NCBI GenBank assembly: GCA_045837725.1
Contig: JBEWZL010000152.1
Location: 62,001-126,000, forward strand
DNA from: Vermamoeba vermiformis
Lineage: Eukaryota > Tubulinea > Echinamoebida
Length of the DNA stretch: 64,000 bases
Direction of reading: 5' to 3'
Shown: one piece after another, positions 62,111 to 64,000 of the stretch
How the letters are laid out: each line of letters starts with the position of its first letter
Numbering within the stretch: the stretch's first letter is position 1
Position numbers and translations under genes: made by a program
The notes under the pieces: generated by a model
What the model was told of the DNA's origin: nothing
The model's input: only the letters and a program-made list of their open reading frames with translations
Databases searched by the model: none

Positions 62111-64000
62111 ATGATTGATAGGAGAGTCATTGCTATAGGTCTCCTTCTTTGTGCTTCGTCTGCTCTGGCAGCGCAAACGGTGGAGCCGATCTGGTTGTCG
62201 CCTATCAACACGAATTACGGTAATTATTCTGGAGATGACGTCAAAAAATTTAATTTGTATATTTTAATGCTAATTAACAGTTAGTGATTGATTTACTGAC
62301 TTGATCTTGCATTTTGAAAGTTCCGATCCTCGGAGAATCTTTTTATTTATTAATTTAATCGCCTAAAATTAAAGCGTCAATTATTGACTGTATTAAACAG
62401 ATAATTTGGATGAATACTCTGAGCAATTCCCGGAACAAGGAGTTTGGTCCACCATCCCTGTGGGCGCTGGAGCTCGTGGTGCAGTTCCAATGTTACTGAA
62501 AGATTCGAAAGGTACTTTGTGGATCACTTTTGGAACCTCTCGACGCGTGCCACCTCTCTACTTACAGACCGTTTGGAATTACGATCCAAAACAAGATCTT
62601 TATCGTTGGGTCGCTGGTCCTGGAAACTCTTCAACATACCTTCGCAACCCTGGAGAGCTAAGAGTGCCTTCACTTGATAATTTTCCTGGTACTATTGCTT
62701 TAAGCACCGTTACAATCGATCATAACGACAACATCTGGTTCACTTCCTATACTGACTGCTGCGAACTTTGGATGTTTAATACTACGTCATACTTATTCAC
62801 TCGTATGCAAGGTAAGCGCAATCAGCAGATTATATGAACACAAATAAGTATAAAAAATAACTTACTTGCTCGGATCCAGATTTAAATCTCGACATTAAGA
62901 AGCCAAAAATTAATTTTTACTATTTAGGAGATTCTTCCGCTGCACAGGCGATAGATCCCAACTACGGAAATGTTCCAGGTGAACCAGGTCCCGAAGTCAG
63001 CCCTGGCAAAATTTCTGGTGCTTGTTTCGTGACCGATTCGCTCGACAATTTGTGGCTTATTTCAGGATTTGACTCAAGTTCAGCAACAAATAGAGTGTGG
63101 CACTTCAATACGACATCGTTACTATGGACCTTCATTAGTGGCAATGACACTTCTGTTGACACGACGTACGGCTCCAACCCTTATTATGGCGGTCGTATTT
63201 TGCCTGGCTGTGACATCGATGAAAATGACAAAGTTTGGTTGTTTGGCGGCGAAGGTTCAGCACAAGGTCTCTTTGACTTTAGTGACATGTGGTCATTTGA
63301 CACGCGCACGAAACAATGGCAGCTAGAATACGGCACACAAAACAATATTTTAAATGGCGCTAATATCGTATCAAGCGATTTCCATGCGGATAATTATCCT
63401 TCTGCAAAGCGAGCTCCAGCATTGGTCAACAGAAATGACGGAACTTTGGTTTTAGCCAGCGGAGGTGGCTACGATGTGAATCACGGTTCATTCGGAGGAC
63501 AAAACGATATTTGGCTATTCAATAAGACGTCGAAGCAATGGAAGATAATCTACGGCGATCCAACGAAACTCGATTTTCCGGGAAATTTCACTCATTACCG
63601 AACTGCTGGATCTGTTTTGAGTGGAAGATCAGCGATCGGAAGAGCGAATGGATTGAACCTTGACGGCGATTTATTCATTGTTGGTGGTGAGGTGAGCACT
63701 CGCTACATGGGAAGCAAGGAGATCTGGGTAGTGCCGTACGACCAATGCACCAACAACGCGCACAAGTGCTCAACGAACGCACAATGCATTGAAGAGATGA
63801 TTGGCTACTCGTGTGAATGCAATCAAGGGTTCACTGGCGATGGATTCACGTGCACTGCCAGCCCTGGATCTGTCAACGAACCTTCAAGCCCTAGCACTTC
63901 GAATCCCAATACAGGACCTCCTCCTACAACGAATCGTCCCGCCACTGTCTCTAGCTCGTACAGAATCTATCTTGGCTCTTCATGTTTTGCACTGGCATTA
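62111..64000 (+). CDS. Secreted/surface kelch-repeat and EGF protein, 3' end outside window
   Basis: It starts MIDRRVIAIGLLLCASSALAAQTVEPIW (signal peptide). Exons: 62,111-62,219, 62,401-62,811 and 62,928 onward. Kelch or propeller units show the W...Y-F pattern and GG pairs (VWNYDPKQDLYRWVAGPG, LWMFNTTSYLFTRM, VWHFNTTSLLWTFISG, DMWSFDTRTKQWQLEYG, DIWLFNKTSKQWKIIYG, DGDLFIVGGE). An EGF-like module follows (CTNNAHKCSTNAQCIEEMIGYSCECNQGFTGDGFTC). A Pro/Ser/Thr-rich stalk leads into a hydrophobic C-terminus (YRIYLGSSCFALAL), probably the beginning of a GPI signal cut by the window end. The layout is attractin-like but lacks CUB. Likely a cell-surface adhesion protein. Confidence 0.75.

Overview
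The window is nuclear DNA from an intron-rich, gene-dense microbial eukaryote. Nearly every gene is split by short AT-rich GT-AG introns (mostly 45-90 nt), all three standard stops are used, and neighbouring genes often converge with gaps under 130 bp. The gene content suggests an amoebozoan (a protosteloid or other variosean-type amoeba). It includes secreted L-type lectins, GPI-tailed beta-helix and kelch/EGF proteins, a Crinkler-type NTPase, a STAT-like SH2 protein, F-box proteins and a 7TM receptor. This is an inference from gene content; no marker gene here fixes the taxon.

Layout. 1-3,022 (+) is the 3' part of a gene made of tandem L-type lectin modules. 3,112-5,010 (-) is a Crinkler-type fossil. 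5,365-5,917 (+) is a GFA-domain gene, and decayed copies of its second exon lie at 8.0-8.7 kb. 5,980-7,867 (-) is a secreted, GPI-tailed beta-helix protein. 8,796-11,525 (-) and 12,286-13,974 (-) are two probable transcription regulators, the first with an Mga2/Spt23-like region and a helical regulatory domain, the second STAT-like. 14,593-18,081 (-) is an ALDH10-like aldehyde dehydrogenase with an unrecognised N-terminal domain; a 268-bp MITE sits in one of its introns. 18,996-21,139 (+) is an F-box gene, followed by a 125-aa orphan. 21,818-24,946 (-) is a DUF4397/ZP-like surface protein.

26,174-30,723 (+) is a WDR62/MAPKBP1-type WD-repeat protein. 30,801-32,209 (-) is a BTB-ankyrin protein. 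32,334-44,351 (-) is a full-length ATM (Tel1) kinase, the largest gene. 44,858-46,000 (+) is a decayed DUF4397-type surface protein. 46,303-50,197 (+) is a type II membrane glutamate carboxypeptidase (GCPII/NAALADase). 50,286-51,170 (-) is a SAM/U-box protein. 51,537-52,277 (-) is an LRR remnant. 52,589-54,866 (-) is UDP-glucose pyrophosphorylase. 55,212-55,674 (-) is a small NDUFA4/B12D-like protein. 56,279-58,703 (+) is an internally duplicated F-box protein. 58,826-61,264 (-) is a 7TM receptor-like protein. 62,111-64,000 (+) is a kelch/EGF surface protein cut by the window end.

The genes are mostly independent housekeeping, signalling and cell-surface genes, with no operon-like pathway. 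The most unusual signals lie outside the proteins. Six perfect copies of the 12-bp palindrome TGACACGTGTCA, plus variants, lie in introns. A roughly 160-bp dispersed element occurs twice, once filling most of an ATM intron. Several otherwise coherent host genes show one-base frame discontinuities, some at homopolymers, which looks more like assembly error than decay. Exon borders were read by eye; outer exons and starts are less certain than internal ones.
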